This document shows positions 46,464 to 57,960 of a DNA stretch of 64,000 nt, piece after piece; the first letter of the stretch is position 1; each line of letters opens with the position of its first letter. This DNA is from Dryomyza anilis (lineage: Eukaryota; Arthropoda; Insecta; Diptera; Dryomyzidae), in the NCBI GenBank assembly GCA_951804985.1, contig OX638131.1, forward strand, positions 103,436,464 to 103,500,463, given 5' to 3'. The position numbers were made by a program, and so were the translations under genes. Under the pieces are notes generated by a model. It was not told where the DNA came from, did not search any database, and was given only the letters and a program-made list of their open reading frames with translations.

Positions 46464-48300
46464 GCTAAAAAAAAAATGTACAATATATATATAACTATTA
46501 TCATAATTACTATTTGGTTTGACTTTTTGCGTATTTTATACTTAATTGATTTCGCTTTTCAAAAGCGCTTTACTATTACCCTATATTGTTCCATAAGACT
46601 ATTGAACTATATTTCACATTTTTTGATTTTGTTTTTAGTTTAAATTTCTTTTTCCATCAAAAGATTTGCATTTTTTTATAAATTATTTGTTTATAATCAT
46701 CTTTAACCACTAAAACTTATAGTAATATTATCGTGCCACAAATGTAAACTAAAGAAAAAAACAAAAACTACTTTACTCCCATGTCCTAAACATGATCACG
46801 CACATATGTTGAAGCCTTATATTATTATAATATACACGATATTTTTTATAAAAATATTTTATAAAGAGACAAAAGATTTAATAAAATGAATTTATTATCA
46901 GTTATTCTAAATTTAACGATTTGAATGCTTCTTTTTTTTTGTAGGTATATAAGACAGAGTTTAAAAATAATAAAAGTCTTTAACAATATAAATTAAGTAT
47001 AAAAAATCGAGTTGTATTGTGAATTTTCTTAAATCTTTAAACTTTTAAAACATATTTTAAAATTAATTTAATTGTTTCTAGTGGGTTGCAGAGCAACAAT
47101 CAACAAATAAACACATTTTCATTACAACATATTTTTGAAAAAAAAACGACTAATTTAAAGGTATTTCCATTAGACTTTTGCTCTAAAAATAAATTTTGAA
47201 TGTTTCTTTTGGTTCTAGTGAAATTTGCGGTTGAACTAGGAATTTATTTAAAACGTTATATCTTCTAATCCAAACGTCATAGAGGTATACATGATTAATA
47301 AAAAGGCATATAAAAGGTATTTCAAAAAGTTATATTCCAAAAATCATTTAAAAGTTTGTACTGTTCCCACAATATATTACAAAATACGACTAATAAGTTG
47401 CCAGTATCATTTGTAATGTCATATTTGAAATACAGAGGAACAGAGTGGTGTCAAAGTTAGCCAAAGTTATTCAGATAAAAATCATTTAATTGCCTCCCCC
47501 AGTGATTCCAGTGAAATCAGCGAATCAACTGAGATTTTCTTTAAACTTGCATATATTCTAAACGGCGGGACGTACAGAGGATATTTACGTGTCGATCATG
47601 TATTTCCCGGTGACAACGATATCGGCTACAATTCGTATCAAACGAAACGTTGAGTTTTTGCTGCCAGCATATAAATCATACGACAAAATAAAAAAAAATA
47701 TTTGAAATTTTTGTATATAAAAAATAGTTGGCAAAACAAAAATATTGAACAAACGTTCGATTCAAAGAGCGAAACGAACGAAACGTTTGAAATACGTTAT
47801 ACAAATTTTAGACGAAGGGGACTGAAAACGAATCGTCACACGATAATAAAAAGATACATGATTTGGGGGTTAAACTTTGTATCACCTATTTCAACGAAAT
47901 TTACCTCTTTATTTCATTTAATTGAAATATGGTTGCGAAACCGAATAAGTCATAACTGTTTTAATGCATACGAGCATTTAATTAAACTGAAATAACAAAA
48001 AATTTGTAATTAAAATACAAGTTCATATCTGCAGGAAAACCCGGCTTGTGTATTATCTCTTAGTACTTATCACTTAGTACGTTTTATAAATAATTTTTTT
48101 ATATTTGCGTCTACACTGTCTTCGAATTATTGATAAAGACTCCGTTGTTTTAAATTTGCGAACACAAAAGATTTTGGAAATTATAAAAAGAATGCTCTGA
48201 ATTAATTTTATATATAAATATGTTTTATTTTTACAATAAAATGTAAAATGTTTACAAAGTATACATAATTTATGACTCATCATAATAAACTTTAATCTAA
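46464..48300. other. vasa 3' UTR and vasa-lectin intergenic region
   Basis: No coding signal. The 97-aa frame at 47702-47995 has no family features. From ~48040 rightwards the sequence belongs to the block duplicated with ~54590 onwards. Confidence 0.4.
46880..46885 (+). terminator. candidate vasa polyadenylation signal
   Basis: First AATAAA after the stop, giving a 3' UTR of about 430 nt. Confidence 0.5.
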
Positions 48301-49160
48301 TCTTTCACATAATAAAATTTCTTATATTAGTAATTTTCAGTTTCTATAATTACAAATCCATCTTTATTTTTTTTCACATATAAAACCTGCTGTTTGGTCG
48401 CATGCTTTGTCATTCATTTTGTATTCCAAACAATTTGACATACGTTTTCTACAATCCCGAATATTAATACATTTAAATTCATTTAGATTTTCTCCATTCC
48501 AATTGAGACATTCTCGCCACAAAACCACACAATATTGATTACCTCCAACATTATCCGGTTGATGGTATCCCCAGTTTGTGTACTTCATTGGTTGTCCTGT
48601 ACCGGACCATATATAATTTTTCGAATCTGCCAGTTTATTGGCGGATACCCAATAAAGAGGTATATAAATGTGATGTGTTTTTTGCAGATACTTAGAAATT
48701 GCATGGAATTCCTTGGCAGATTCAATGCTAGCCAAATTAGTCTCATGTCTCCGACAGTAATGTGTGGCTTCATACCAATTTAGCTATGTTTGATAAAATA
48801 TACAATTTTATAAAATTTCTATTTTTTCTAATAATCAATATAAATACCCGCTCTGTCGAAATTAGATACATTCTTTCGCCTATTGTAATAAAGTTGTCAA
48901 CTGTTTTTTCTTTTCCACATGTTGCGGTTATTAAACAAACGGTGATAAATACTAAAAAGAATCTGTTCATTATTCTTTTTTTTTACTTTACGATAGCTTA
49001 ATACATCTGCACAGTTATGCAGTTTAAAATATACTGAACCTCGTTCTTCGGTTCTTGCAAAATCATACGGTCCAATTTTTGTATTCAGTAAAAATCATTT
49101 GATTGCATCAAGTAGTGATGCATTTTGCTGGTACAGGTGGGGATTCCAAAGAATGATGAT
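48040..49160. repeat. segmental duplication, copy 1 (around lectin 1)
   Basis: Collinear with ~54590-55955: downstream (GCGTCTACACTGTCTTCGAATTATTGATAA), the whole gene and upstream (TCTGCACAGTTATGCAGTTTAAAATATACTGAACCTC ... GCATTTTGCTGGTACAG). Matching promoters imply that both copies could be transcribed alike. Confidence 0.88.
48364..48970 (-). CDS. secreted C-type lectin 1 (QPD, galactose type)
   Basis: Join, minus strand: 48970-48848, 48783-48364; 180 aa. Intron of 64 bp (GTATTT...CATAG), phase 0. Residues 1-18 are a signal peptide (RFFLVFITVCLITATC). The single lectin domain starts MYLISTERLNWYEATHYCR and has NWGYHQPDN with the QPD motif at 116-118, and YKMNDKACDQTAGFICE with MND at 164-166 in place of WND. 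QPD predicts calcium-dependent galactose/GalNAc binding. Fly single-domain lectins of this type act outside the cell, for example in immunity or reproduction; the exact role here is unknown. An extra A in the A run just before the stop ends the protein 15 residues earlier than its paralogue. Frames starting at LASIES miss exon 1. Confidence 0.92.
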
Positions 49161-49480
49161 TTAAAAATTAATTTTAAGAAAACTCAGATTTCTGTTTTAA
49201 AATTCAAAAATGTACGTTCAATATTCCTTTTTATGTATAAAGTATATATTTTAATTGATAATGAGGCACTCTGATAAAAGTTATACAAGCAGACAACATA
49301 TTTGGGTTTGTGACATGATCTCGACAACTATTTTATGCTCTCTACAATTATAAGGACTGCGTCGAATAAAATTGTCCGTTACATATCTTCCCATAATGTG
49401 ATATTGCAAGATTCAAATTAAAACAATTTGATCATAGTAGCTCTGAATTAAATGGCAGAAAATAATTTGTGTCAGTTATA
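49161..49480. other. intergenic, nothing recognised
   Basis: AT-rich, no feature. Confidence 0.4.
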
Positions 49481-49508
49481 GTAAATACAAAATTTATTTA
49501 ACGCGAAA

Positions 49509-50085
49509 ATGGCAAACGAAGTGGAAGTGCGAGAAAATATAATTAAAATTTTTCAAAAACAACCTAGTTGGTCTTTTAAAAAAATTGCCAAGGAGGTAGG
49601 GGCTAACCCTAAGACCATTTCTCGCGATATCAACCGCTTTAAGGAAGACCTGAGTATTGATCGGAAGAAAGGTTCTGGTAAAAAAAGGCCCACATGATCG
49701 TGAAAAGTCGAAGAAGGTTGTGAATATTTTAAAGAAAGATCCAAGCATATCCGGAAGGAAATGGGCGAGAAAGGCGGATTGCTCAGAATCTTTTGTGCGC
49801 AGGACTAAGAAAGAAGCTTGGCTGAAGACGTACAAGGTCCAAAAAGTTCCGGATAGAAATGCCGTCAAGAATGAAACCGCAAAACAACGAGCTAAAAAGC
49901 TGAACCAAGATTTTTTTAAAAAATTCGATTGCTGCATAATGGACGACGAAACTTATGTTTTAGCATACTTTTCTCAGCTACCTGGACAGGAATTTTATAC
50001 AGCCGATTCTCGAGGAAATGTCGCTGAAAAATTCAAATCAAAAAAATGACAAAATTCCCAAAGAATTGTTTGGCAGGCAATATAG
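49509..50085 (+). pseudogene. Tc1/mariner transposase, frameshifted and truncated
   Basis: From ATG 49509 the frame gives ANEVEVRENIIKIFQKQPSW, a helix-turn-helix (KKIAKEVGANPKTISRD) and stops at 49695-49697. A shift in the A run at ~49679-49685 opens the next frame, which runs through SISGRKWARKADCSESFVRR to the catalytic region CCIMDDETYVLAYFSQLPGQEFYT, stop at 50047. The match continues past that stop as NSQRIVWQAI and then ends, so the C-terminal half and at least one catalytic residue are missing. Dead copy. The 147-aa minus-strand frame is a shadow. Confidence 0.85.
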
Positions 50086-51330
50086 TAAATAACATGATAT
50101 TTACAATCATTTAGTTATTTAATATACTGAAAAACTAAAATATGATTGAAAAGAATCATTGTTATGGTTATGATAAAGAAATATGTATATACTAAGCATA
50201 CCATTAACAATCATTGACTGATTATGATATAGTAATTAATTATTTACAATCATACAATGCTCGCTTATGGCATTTTTACTCTCTCTCTTACTCACTTGAA
50301 TGTTAGCTTTATTTCTACTCAAAGTGGTCGGAGCGGAGAGATTTTTATGAATGAAAGTTTGGATTGATAATGTTATTAGTTATGGGTCATTCCACGTTAG
50401 AAATATCAATCTTGGCACGAGATAAAGTTAAAAATATTTTTAAATCACTGTTACGTATACGCCCCACATTTTAAAAATCGAACCATCTAAAAATCGTTTT
50501 TTTTAAACCCTCGAGTTTTCCCCGTCGATTTAAAAAGTAATTTCGATGGAGTCTCCCATAGTTTCTGAATGCCGATTTTTCTCCAATCGAAATTTTGGAT
50601 TAAATTAGTTTATGGATGTACCTTACTATATAAATATTACTACAAAAATAGGCGGAATTGGAATTCAGTGAGTGGCATATTTCATATATTAAAGTTCAAA
50701 TTTATAGGAAAAATATAAATTTTGTCCACATATTTATCTGTAACTTTTGTATTTAGTGAGAAAAATGAGTGAATTTTTGGCTTTAGTTAGATATTGATAT
50801 CATTTTACCATGTTCAGTGTATAATCCTGGAGTTCATATGAACGTAACAACTGTAGTAAAATCACTGCAAAATTATTTCTCAATTATATAGAATTTTTAA
50901 TTTCAACCACCAAATCACAAGACAGACCCGCCACTGTTTAATTATTTAAAAGTTTAAAATCACTGTAATTGGTTAGAAATTATTCTGAATAAACAGGTCT
51001 ATCATTATAAATTAGAAAAAATGGGGTAATCCATAACGAAATTTTGAGAAATTGAATGGCAAAGTAATAATTTCAATTTTTATTTTTGTAAATTTCAATT
51101 TTATGTACGTTTTAAAAAAGAAAGAAATCATGGGGTTCCAAGATGTGATATACCATTGGAAAGGTAATTTAATTTTTTAAAACAAATTTCTTGACTAGGT
51201 TATGTCCGTAATATGCATTTACTAAACACCCTGTATTTTAAACAAGGTGCAAAATGGGACATAATTTTTTAACATTTTATTATTTTTTTGAGTCATGGAA
51301 TGATACCCTGAATTATTGACATCAATGAAC
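50086..51330. other. intergenic, nothing recognised
   Basis: AT-rich sequence without coding frame or clear repeat. Confidence 0.4.
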
Positions 51331-51339
51331 CAAACACCC

Positions 51340-51780
51340 TCTATAACTCCGTATGGACTTAATATAAGTCTAAAAAAACTGAATATAGCACGAACACAAG
51401 TTGGACTTATACTGAGTCAGCACGGACTAAATATAAAATTAAGTCTGAAATGGTCTTAAATTAAGTCTGCGCAGATTGAAAATGAAAGTATGTTGATTAA
51501 AAGGGCTTATATTGAGTCCGCTCGAACTATATATAGGTTTTTTTATGTGAAGAAAAAAAATCTTCTTAATTAATATTATTTTTTGTTTTGTCCACTCTTA
51601 TATTATTCGCTCGTGTTTTCTTTATTTTTTATTATATTATATAATTTAACAATTGTAGAAAAAATGGTTTGTTTGAGTTGTCACAAGATGGCATCGAATC
51701 TCTGACTCCGGCGTTGAAGTCAACTGCTCTCCCCGTTAGACTACGTTCTGACTGAGATTTTTGTTTAAAAGCAAATTGTT
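51340..51780 (-). repeat. repeat with tRNA-like segment
   Basis: Minus-strand 51670-51755 has tRNA-like words: box A-like TAGTCTAACGGGGAGAGCAG and box B-like GATTCGATGCC about 30 bases apart. It does not fold as a full tRNA by eye. The flank repeats 'GACTTATACTGAGTC / TTAAGTCTG' words. Possibly a second tRNA-derived element. Confidence 0.35.
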
Positions 51781-51844
51781 TGAAATGTTCAATTTTGTTC
51801 TGATATGTCAAAATTATGAATTAAAAACAGGGCTACCCGAGGTA

Positions 51845-52801
51845 CACAGAAAAAAAATATTGTACGTATATATAACAATTGATATTAATAGCAAACAAAA
51901 TCGTATTCCAATTAAAAATATGAATGTATTTACTAATTAATTAATTGTATTTATACATTTTTTTAATTAAAATATTAATAGAAATAAATTTAATATAATT
52001 TCAATACAACTAAATCTTTAATAGTATTAACTACTTTGATTTATACATTTTGCAACACTGTTTTTTTTTTCTTCTGGATTTCATTTTGTTTTTTGTGCGT
52101 CTCGTCGGCGGCGTTGTTCAGTTTCTTCTAACATTATTTTCTTCTACGTTGCTATTTTAAAACAGGATATTGCATTATTTAGTGTATGTTATGTTATTAA
52201 ATCAATAAATGGCTCAATTTATTTTCCCTGTCAAGAATTTGAACAAACAGCTTATGATGCTCATTTTGTTGCATATTGAATCATTAAAAAGCGAATATCA
52301 AATTTTATGGTTGACTCAATTAATTGGCCCACCTGTAGAAGTTGTGAAAACTGACTTCGGTAAAACATTCGTTAGGTTGAACGAATTTTACAAAGCATAT
52401 CAAACAGTATAAATACTTATTTAATATTTATTTTATCTTATATATTGAATTTAATTATTTTTATTTTCATATGTTTCTATTCGACAAATATTTTATTTAA
52501 TTTAACAAAATATTTAATTGATCCAATTTCTATCGAATGAAATTTTTAATTGATGTTACTAATTAATTAATTAATTAATTAATTAATGATTTAAAAATTC
52601 CCAATAACAAATATAATATATATAACAAATTTAATATCAATATGACAAAAAAATTAATTAAAGTTTCTCCAATTAACATATTCTCATTATTACGAATATG
52701 GAATGCAATGCTACTAAAAGTTACATCGGCTGAGTTTCAATTAAAAATTAATAGGATTGATTAACATTTTAGTTATATTTACACACTTTTTTTTCTGTGT
52801 G
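51845..52801. mobile_element. element with CACAGAAAAAAAA inverted ends, TA flanks
   Basis: Left end CACAGAAAAAAAATATTG, right end TTTTTTTTCTGTGTG, with TA on both sides (51843-51844, 52802-52803). The terminal words allow some slippage, so the boundary is good to a few bases. A fragment lies at 19885-20205. A 67-aa frame inside (52209-52412) is unassigned. Non-autonomous as seen. Confidence 0.6.
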
Positions 52802-54590
52802 TATGTAAACGATTCAGGCTCCACATTACTGGGGGCACAAAAAGCATATTGATTGTGACTGGCGAATGTACTAATTTGAATGTGGAACACATATAATACG
52901 AAAAATCATATCAAACTCATATTGCATTGTTGCAAAAATAAATTTTTTTTTTTATTATTTAGCAGAAATATTATTTAGCGGAAATACTTTTTTAACAGGA
53001 ATAGTTTTGTTTTATTTTATTCGTACAACTCCTGTTTATCAATTTAGAATAGTTGTTTTAATTTAAATAAAAAAATAATTTTAAATAGTTCAATTTTAAC
53101 TTTAGTGTTTGAGGAATATTCGCTATTCTCCGTTAGCTAGACCTTGTCCTTTTGTGGCGAATGTCCGATTACATTCGTTTTATCTATATTTTTTAAAACT
53201 AAAAAAAAAAAAAATGAACAAAAATTGTACTGATTATTTTAAAGGTCATTTTTCAGATAATGAGGTATTTATAGATGCAGCCCTTATGTTACACACAAAA
53301 CATTTTTAATGATCTAGTTGTCTTACATTTTCTTGCCGATTCGTTCGCGAATTGTTAGTTGTATCAAGATGTCGAATAAATGCTCTGTCTGTGCCGCGAG
53401 GTACAATTTTTTATTAATTAATTGTTCAACTTATAAATATCATACTAACTAAAAATATTATATTTGTATATATTATATGGACTAATAAGATTTAAAAAAA
53501 TATCTATTTATAGAATATTTTTTTTAAATTTCTCAATTAATAATTTAAGAAACCAAATAAAAATTAAATTTCAAAACGAATTAAAAATAATTAAAAAATT
53601 TCACCCTGATCGAGATTCGAATCTGTGATTCTGAAAAAAGAATTTAGAACGTACGGACTTACTCAATATAAATTTGAAGCGTTCTTATTTTGTACTAGCT
53701 AGAAAGTGTTTTAGTCTGAAATTACTTAAAATGGAAATTAGAATGCACCGCGACTTAATTTATAGAACGTATTCTTTTTTTCTGTGTGTTTATGTAATAT
53801 AAATATTTGAATGAAGGGTATTATCGCCTATTTTCAAGGTTAAATTATTAATTTAATTCCTATATTTTCTGAACGACTCGACCAATCCTTATGAAATATG
53901 CATCGAAAGAATTATCAAGACTAAGTATTATCATAAACTATTATTTGCGTTTGAGATATTTTTTTTCGTCAAAAATCAAATATTTGTATTTTGAGTCGTG
54001 TTACATAGTTTTATAATTCAAAATATGCAATTAGCCTTTTTAATTTTTAACAGTGCACACAAGTATATGATAACAATTTTAAAAACATTGTTTGAAAGCT
54101 GAATATCATACCTTTCCAAAATGGTAGCATATCATATACTTTTGCTTCGAAACATTTCGAATAAAGTCACTAAAAACATAACTCAAAAAACTTAAAAAAA
54201 AACATATTTTTCATGTTTAAGTATGTGTTTGGTATATTTTAAATAAAAATACTGCAGAAAATGTTTTTGATCAGGAATATTCAATAATTTATCTTTCTAA
54301 AACCATTTATTTCATTCATTTCCGATGACTTTCATCTAAGTATTTATGAGACGCAAATGCGGTTTTAGATCCATAGTGCGTCGTAGAAGGGTCAAAGATG
54401 GCATATTTAATACGTGAATTTTGCAGATTTAATATGCCTTTTAAATTATTTCAATCGATCAGCGGAATACAAAGGAATCCTAGAATCATTTAAAGTTTTC
54501 TTTTTGTACCAGTATTTAATTAATGTAAAATAACAAAAAATGTGTACTTTAAATACAATGCAAATGTATTACATTACTGACAGAATATTT
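52802..54590. other. intergenic, unassigned repeats
   Basis: 53,620-53,790 has words related to 51,340-51,780 (GTACGGACTTACTCAATATA, TTTTTTTCTGTGTG), so further copies or ends of those elements are likely. No gene. Confidence 0.35.
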
Positions 54591-54837
54591 ATCTGCAAGA
54601 AACCCGACTTTTCACTTCGTACCATAACAGCATTGTTTTAAAATTAAATTTATAAATTGCGTCTACACTGTTTTAAAATTATTGATAAGAGTGCGTTGTA
54701 TTAAATATGCGAACAGTAAATGTTTTGGAAATTATCAAAAGAATGCTGTATAATAAATATTTTATATATAAATTTGTTTTATTTTTACAGTTCAACAGTT
54801 ACATTACATCAAAAAAGTAAAACGTTTACAAAGTATA

Positions 54838-55059
54838 CACCCAGAAAAAAATACCTTAAAAATCCCATTAAAATTGGTCAATAGGACAATTATTGATTTA
54901 ATAGTATACAAAAAATAAATCTTTTCATATAAACTCAATGGAAATGTGATGGTATTTTCTAGTATTTAATGGTATTTTCCGATTAAAATAATAATTTATT
55001 TTATTGACTATTTTTAATGTTAAAAAACTATTATTTATATAGTATTTTTTTCTGGGTGT
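54838..55059. mobile_element. TA-flanked MITE (CACCCAG ends), copy 2
   Basis: 222 bp: CACCCAGAAAAAAATACC ... GTATTTTTTTCTGGGTG. Flanks read AAAGTA-TA before and TA-CATAATTCATGAC after. The paralogous site in copy 1 (~48255-48275) reads AAAGTATACATAATTTATGAC with one TA, which proves a clean TA-duplicating insertion. Confidence 0.95.
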
Positions 55060-55134
55060 ACATAATTCATGACTCAATGTAAACTTCTAATAATAAACGT
55101 TCATCTTTATGTCTGGCACTTAATAAAATTTCTA

Positions 55135-55786
55135 TTATATTTTAATATCATTCTCCGTTTCTATAATTACAAATCCATCTTTATTTTTTTCACATATAAA
55201 ACCAGCTGTTTGTTTGCATGCTTTGTCGTCCATTTTGTATGACAAACAATTTGGCATAAGTTTTTTACAATTCTGAATAGCAGTACACCTAAATTCATTT
55301 AGATTTTCTCCATTGTAATTGAGACATTCGCGCCACAAAACCACACAATTTTGATTACCGCCAACATTATCCGGTTGATGGTATCCCCAGTTTGAGTACT
55401 TCATCGGTTGGCCTGTACCCGTCCATATATAATTTTTCGAATCCGCCAGTCTATTGGCGGATAACCAATAAAGAGGAATCAAAATTTGATGTGTTTTTGG
55501 TAGATACTCAGCAATTGCATTGAATTCTTCAGCAGATTCAATGCTGGCCAAATAGGCGTCGTGTCTGCGACAGTAATGGTTGGCTTCATACCAATTTAGC
55601 TATTTTTGGTAAAATATACAATTTAATTAAATTCCTTTTTTTTCTAATAATCTATATAAATACCCGCTCTGTCGAAATTAGATACATTCTTTCGCCTATT
55701 GTAATAAAGTTGTCAACTGTTTTTTCTTTTGCACATGTTGCGGTTATTAAACAAACGGTGATAAATACTAAAAATAGTCTGTTCAT
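55135..55786 (-). CDS. secreted C-type lectin 2 (QPD, galactose type)
   Basis: Join, minus strand: 55786-55664, 55599-55135; 195 aa. 64-bp phase-0 intron (GTATTT...AAATAG). Signal peptide and first exon differ from lectin 1 at only two residues (F4L, G19A). The domain has LNWYEANHYCRRHDAYLASIES, NWGYHQPDNVGGNQNC and YKMDDKACKQTAGFICE (MDD where lectin 1 has MND). It keeps a 15-residue tail (NKDGFVIIETENDIKI) that lectin 1 lost to a frameshift. The lectin domain has diverged more than exon 1, as expected for ligand-facing residues. Predicted extracellular calcium-dependent sugar binding; specific role unknown. Confidence 0.92.
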
Positions 55787-55955
55787 TTTTCTTTTCTACT
55801 TTTACGATGGGCTTAATACTTCTGCACAGTTGTGCAGTTTAAAATATACTGAACCTCATTCTTCGGTTCTTGCAAAATCATACGGTCCAGTTTTTCTTTT
55901 TCAGTAAACATCTTTTAATTGCATCCAGTAGTGAAGCATTTTGCTGGTACAGAGA

Positions 55956-57090
55956 GAAATTTAAAAGAATGAGGTACTCTGATCAAAGTAACACACACAT
56001 CAATCAGAATTAATTGCACACCATTCATTGGTCAAGCAATGACATTTTTGCCATTTGCTTATATTGAGCGAATACATTCGCTAAAAATGTTATTTGCATC
56101 CAAAAATATACCAATAAACGATTTTGCTTAAGCAGCAAATCTGTTAATTGGTATGGTCGAAGTTTAAAAATTATTTTTTCATTTTCACAGCATATTTATA
56201 ATTCTTTTTTAGTTTATTAAATAATAATATTATAAATTCTTGAAAGTATATAACAAATATTGTTTTCTGACGATGAAACATAATTAAATAACTATTGCCA
56301 TCATCATCATCATCATTTTTAACGACACCAACAGAGCATGATTAAACTCTATAAGTGTTTCTATTCACATGAACCAAATGTGAACTTTTGGTGGCCCGCC
56401 AACCAAAAGTTCTAAATCAAAGCGAATTCCACCAATTTCACGAATTCCACCAAATTCAGTAGCGCTGTAAGCGAGTACGCGCACACACATTACGCACTGC
56501 TATAGCGACCACGCACTGCTAAAACATCAACGCGGTATGCGAATACACATAGCTTTTGCCAGCAAATACGATTGCTAATATGATGAATATGTACGCTAAT
56601 ACAATTAATAATATATTCGGCGCTGTTTATCAACGCAATGTAATTGTGTTGATGTACCTTTATGGCTATATTTACGAATTTTTTCTGTGTATAACTTGTT
56701 CTCTACAATCATAGATGGTTGTCCGAGTCAAAGTACAGTATTTTAAATTTAATTTCAACAACTAGCTGTGCCCATGAAAAGTTTAGCTTGTGCGAAGTTC
56801 TGTAAACTCCAATGTCGTTAAACTCTACTCTTAGTAAGTCTGGAGTTAAAGCATTTTAAAATCCGAGCATTTTAAGAACCGATTAGTCGAAGTTATATCG
56901 AAACGAAGTTATATCGAAACGAGAATTCCCTGCAGAAAAATACGATCGGACCAAGATTGACGCAGACTTGCGCCAGTAGTACTTAACTATAGGGCTAAAT
57001 ACGACATCCAGAAATAAAAATTTTATAGTATATGGTCTATATTTAAAGTGCAAGGATATATTCAATTTGCTCATTCAGTACATGAGTTTG
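55956..57090. other. intergenic, nothing coding
   Basis: Contains a short CAT run (56299-56316) and a GC-richer stretch with 'CGCACTGCTA' duplicated (56490-56530). Class unknown. Confidence 0.4.
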
Positions 57091-57099
57091 TTACATCCA

Positions 57100-57960
57100 G
57101 AACTAGACTTGCCCGGTGAGTTGAAGTATACCTTCTGAGTCGATAAAGCGATTCCAATCGGTTTGTCCATCTGTCCGTATGTCTGGCTGTCTTTTGTTAC
57201 CATAATAGAAAAATAAGATGTGCTATTTCAAATAGATTACTTGTATGCCTACGCAAGTGGGTATTGAAAATGTACGTAATTGTGACCGGTAGTCCGACGT
57301 CTTTTGTTAATATACCTCATATAGCACTAAAACCCACGAGAGCATTTCACACTACCAGACGAAGTGTATGTTGTTTTAAATAACCTCTTTTAGTTAACAT
57401 AGTCAAATATATATAAAAATGACTTGTGGTATTCAACAAAAAATTTGAAATTCGGTTCCAATATTACATCTCGGTACTCAAATAAAAGGAAATTCTTTCA
57501 GCATTAAAAGTTTGTGGCTATTTTCAGTATTCGTGAACCCTGGATACATAAGATTTTCTTTATATCTGCTGAACGGTGCTTCGTAGAAGGGTCAAACCCA
57601 AAAAATCAGTGATTCCAGAGAAATCAACGAATAAGTAAGTTTTTCTTTCAATCGTTTTATGTCGTTTATGCGCGTCGTTGAGCATTTAATGTTAGCGTTT
57701 TTTAAAAGCAAGGACTTAAGCGCTTTAGAATATCGGTTCCGGTTCTGATTTCCATATTCTAAAGTTTGAACCAAAAAAAAAAAAAAAAATACATGTAAGT
57801 TCCGATTCCGCTTCTAAAAATCGAAACGGTTCTTTGTGGTCCTTGTCAGGGACTAAAAACCATAGGAATATTGGTTCCGGTTCAAAGCTTTTTAAAATAG
57901 CGGTTCCAGTTCCAAACAAAAAAAAAGTGTTTGTGTTCTGATTCTGGTTCCACACATTTT
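57100..57960. repeat. degenerate dispersed repeats
   Basis: 57,100-57,520 is a diverged relative of the repeat at 57,960 (GTCCATCTGTCCGTATGTCTG, AGATTACTTGTATG). 57,720-57,955 is GGTTCCGGTTC-rich and matches 10,600-10,765. Frames here are not genes. Confidence 0.5.

Larger units (their letters stand above)
54590..55955. repeat. segmental duplication, copy 2 (around lectin 2)
   Basis: Counterpart of 48040-49160 at an offset of about 6.8 kb, same orientation, plus a 222-bp MITE inserted at 54838-55059. Confidence 0.88.
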
